Shown one piece after another: positions 5,685-7,230 of a DNA stretch of 7,230 nt (position 1 is the first letter of the stretch; each line of letters starts with the position of its first letter). Made by a program: the position numbers and the translations under genes. This stretch comes from Acidimicrobiaceae bacterium (GTDB taxonomy: Bacteria; Actinomycetota; Acidimicrobiia; Acidimicrobiales; Bog-793). Below the pieces are notes generated by a model that was given only the letters and a program-made list of their open reading frames with translations, had not been told where the DNA came from and ran no database searches. The DNA is taken from NCBI GenBank assembly GCA_025463965.1, contig JAODBN010000099.1, positions 1 to 7,230 on the forward strand, in the 5' to 3' direction.

Positions 5685-6545
5685 CTAGCTCTGATCCAGC
5701 GCCTCACGCAGCTCGCCGATGAAGGCCCCCGCGCCCTCCGGACCTGCTCCCTCGAGCAGCCGCCGGACGAGGGCGGAGCCGATCACGACCCCGTCGGCGA
5801 CTTCGCAGATCTCTCTGGCCTGCTCCGCGTTGGAGATCCCGACTCCGACCAGCACCGGAAGGTCGGTTACTTCCTTGCACCGCCGGGCGATCGCCTTCGA
5901 GGATGCAGCCAGGCTGGTGCGTTCACCGGTCACCCCGAGGAGCCCCACGGCATAGAGGAACCCTCGGCTTCTCGCGCACAGACGCACTAGGCGGGCATCC
6001 GGCGTAGTCGGCGCAGCGAGCAGCACCGTCTCCACGCCCGACTCGTCGGCTTCCGCGCACCACGGACCCGACTCCTCGAGCGGCAGGTCCGGAAGGATCG
6101 CCGCGGCCACACCCGACGCGGCCATCTCGGCAGCCGTCCGCTTGGTGCCTGCCCGAGCGACGATGTTGTAGTAGGTCATCACCGCGATCGGCACCTCCAC
6201 CTGCGAACCGGCGATCCCCGCCAGAACCGAGCGCGGCGTGGTGCCCTGGGCCAGTGACCGAGCGGAGGCCTCCTGAATGACGGGGCCGTCCATGACCGGG
6301 TCTGAGAAGGGGATGCCGACCTCGATCGCGTCGGCACCGGCGGCGGCGAGCGCCCGCATCACCTCTACCCAGTCGCCCAGCCCACCCGTGAGATACGGGA
6401 CAAGGAGCTTGCGCCCGGCGTCTCGCCGGGCACGAAGGTGCGCCTCGAGTCGCCTGGGCCCGACCCCATCGTGCGCGTCCCCCGCCTTGCCGGGCGCCGG
6501 CGGCACCGAGGCGCCCGTTGGACTCGCGGCGGCAGTACCGCTCAC
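5685..6545 (-). CDS. trpA: Tryptophan synthase alpha chain
   Basis: The 286-residue TIM-barrel subunit cleaves indole-3-glycerol phosphate to indole and glyceraldehyde 3-phosphate, passing indole to TrpB. Both catalytic acids are present with normal 11-residue spacing: Glu75 in IEVGIPFSDP and Asp86 in MDGP (E. coli Glu49 and Asp60). Other family blocks are MTYYN, LPDLPLEES, GVTGERT, VGVGIS and the late phosphate loop GVVIGSALV. The GTG start at 6545 is chosen because it overlaps the trpB stop as GTGA. The first in-frame alternative is another GTG about 14 codons in. With the chosen start, about 30 Ala/Pro/Gly-rich residues precede the usual beginning near RRLEAHL, so the protein is longer than the typical 260-270. 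The common PYLTAGDP-type motif reads PYLTGGLGDW, which I take as a lineage variant. The gene ends with TAG at 5687-5685. Confidence 0.96.
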   Translation of the reverse strand: MSGTAAASPTGASVPPAPGKAGDAHDGVGPRRLEAHLRARRDAGRKLLVPYLTGGLGDWVEVMRALAAAGADAIEVGIPFSDPVMDGPVIQEASARSLAQGTTPRSVLAGIAGSQVEVPIAVMTYYNIVARAGTKRTAAEMAASGVAAAILPDLPLEESGPWCAEADESGVETVLLAAPTTPDARLVRLCARSRGFLYAVGLLGVTGERTSLAASSKAIARRCKEVTDLPVLVGVGISNAEQAREICEVADGVVIGSALVRRLLEGAGPEGAGAFIGELREALDQS

Positions 6546-7230
6546 CCGAGCAGGTCCCGGATCTGTGCCACGTCCTTGTCCCCCCGCCCCGACAGCGTCA
6601 TGACGACACTCGATCCGGGCTCGAGATCCCCGGCTTCGGCGGCGCGCGCGATCCAGGCAAGGGCGTGCGCGGACTCGAGCGCGGGAAGGATCCCCTCGGT
6701 GGCGGCCAGCAGCTTGAACGCCTCGAGCACCTCGGCGTCGCCGACAGCTTCGTAGTGGGCGCGTCCCGACGCCGCGAGCTGGGCGTGCTCGGGCCCGATC
6801 CCTGGATAGTCGAGTCCCGCGGAGATCGACTGGGCCTCGAGCACCTGGCCCTCCTCGTCCTGCAGGAACTGCGAGCGCATCCCGTGCACGACCCCGGGCA
6901 CCCCTCGGCCGATCGCCGCGCCTCCCGCCGCCTCGACCCCGACGAGCTTTGCCCGCGTGGCGACGAATCCGGCGAAGGTTCCCGCAGCGTTCGATCCCCC
7001 GCCCACGCACGCCACGACGACGTCGGGATCGCGCCCGGCACTCGCGGCCCGGTGCTGCTCGCGGGCCTCGTCGCCCACCACCTTCTGCAGCTCGCGGACC
7101 ATGAACGGATAGGGGTGCGGGCCCATGACCGAGCCGATGCAGTAGTGCGTCTCCTCGACCGAGGCGACCCACTCACGCAGGGCTTCGTTGACCGCGTCCT
7201 CAAGGTGCGGCTCCCCGAGGAGACCGGGCG
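6542..7230 (-). CDS. trpB: Tryptophan synthase beta chain, 5'-truncated by window edge
   Basis: This is the C-terminal part (228 residues, read from base 7228) of the PLP enzyme that condenses indole with L-serine to make tryptophan, as the beta subunit of the cytoplasmic alpha2-beta2 complex. Visible family landmarks include the GSVMGPHPYPFMVRELQ block, the glycine-rich PLP-phosphate loop CVGGGSN, the VGVEAAGG strand, the block SISAGLDYPGIGPEHA and the late EGILPALESAHA segment. Together these identify standard TrpB. The catalytic lysine and the N-terminal half lie upstream, outside the window, so completeness cannot be judged. The gene ends in TGA at 6544-6542, which overlaps the GTG start of trpA by four bases (GTGA). 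This is the usual coupled trpBA arrangement, which supports equal production of the two subunits. No frameshift or stop interrupts the visible part. Confidence 0.97.
   Translation of the reverse strand, partial: PGLLGEPHLEDAVNEALREWVASVEETHYCIGSVMGPHPYPFMVRELQKVVGDEAREQHRAASAGRDPDVVVACVGGGSNAAGTFAGFVATRAKLVGVEAAGGAAIGRGVPGVVHGMRSQFLQDEEGQVLEAQSISAGLDYPGIGPEHAQLAASGRAHYEAVGDAEVLEAFKLLAATEGILPALESAHALAWIARAAEAGDLEPGSSVVMTLSGRGDKDVAQIRDLLG

Noticed and set aside
6546..7172. Upstream extension of the trpA frame through trpB, giving a 495-residue frame
   Set aside because: The extra 209 codons lie out of frame within trpB, which has clear TrpB motifs; the extension is low-complexity Arg/Gly. It is not a TrpB-TrpA fusion, since the true trpB is in another frame with its own stop at 6542.
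1..7230. CRISPR arrays, tRNA or rRNA genes, insertion sequences, toxin-antitoxin or defence genes
   Set aside because: No spaced direct repeats, tRNA-like folds, transposase motifs or terminal repeats were seen, and protein-coding genes fill all but about 90 bases.

Overview
The window is a high-GC (roughly 70% by eye) bacterial chromosomal segment in which every supported gene lies on the minus strand. Reading in the direction of transcription, from high to low coordinates, the order is trpB (5' end missing), trpA, a 90-base gap, argC, argJ, argB, argD, argF and argR (3' end missing). This is the end of a tryptophan operon followed directly by an arginine operon. The order argC-J-B-D-F-R is the classic actinobacterial one. 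With the GC content and the style of the TrpA and ArgF sequences, this suggests an actinobacterium, perhaps of the Acidimicrobiia. That lineage call is an inference from memory of family members, not a search result.

Region by region: 6542-7230 holds the last 228 residues of the tryptophan synthase beta chain. 5685-6545 is the alpha chain, which starts in a GTGA overlap with trpB. 5595-5684 is the only real intergenic gap. It contains a GC-rich hairpin that could end the trp transcript, then two 16-bp ARG-box-like palindromes centred 20 bp apart, which cover a TATGAT -10 element and touch the argC start codon. From 5594 down to base 1, the arg genes follow with almost no spacing. Each junction is a stop/start overlap (GTGA, ATGA or TGATG), which points to one polycistronic, translationally coupled message.

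Functionally, ArgB, ArgC, ArgD and ArgJ carry acetylated intermediates from N-acetylglutamate to ornithine, with ArgJ recycling the acetyl group. ArgF carbamoylates ornithine to citrulline. ArgR, the last gene visible, is the arginine-responsive repressor that would be expected to bind the operators ahead of argC, giving an autoregulatory loop. argG and argH would be expected beyond base 1, but nothing in the window shows them.

I see no mobile element, CRISPR array, RNA gene, defence system or otherwise novel system. The window is core amino acid biosynthesis. The points most worth a second look are the argC operator/promoter, which looks leaderless, a roughly 17-residue insertion in ArgB next to its nucleotide-binding lysine, an altered carbamoyl-phosphate loop in ArgF, and the head-to-tail packing of trp and arg operons.
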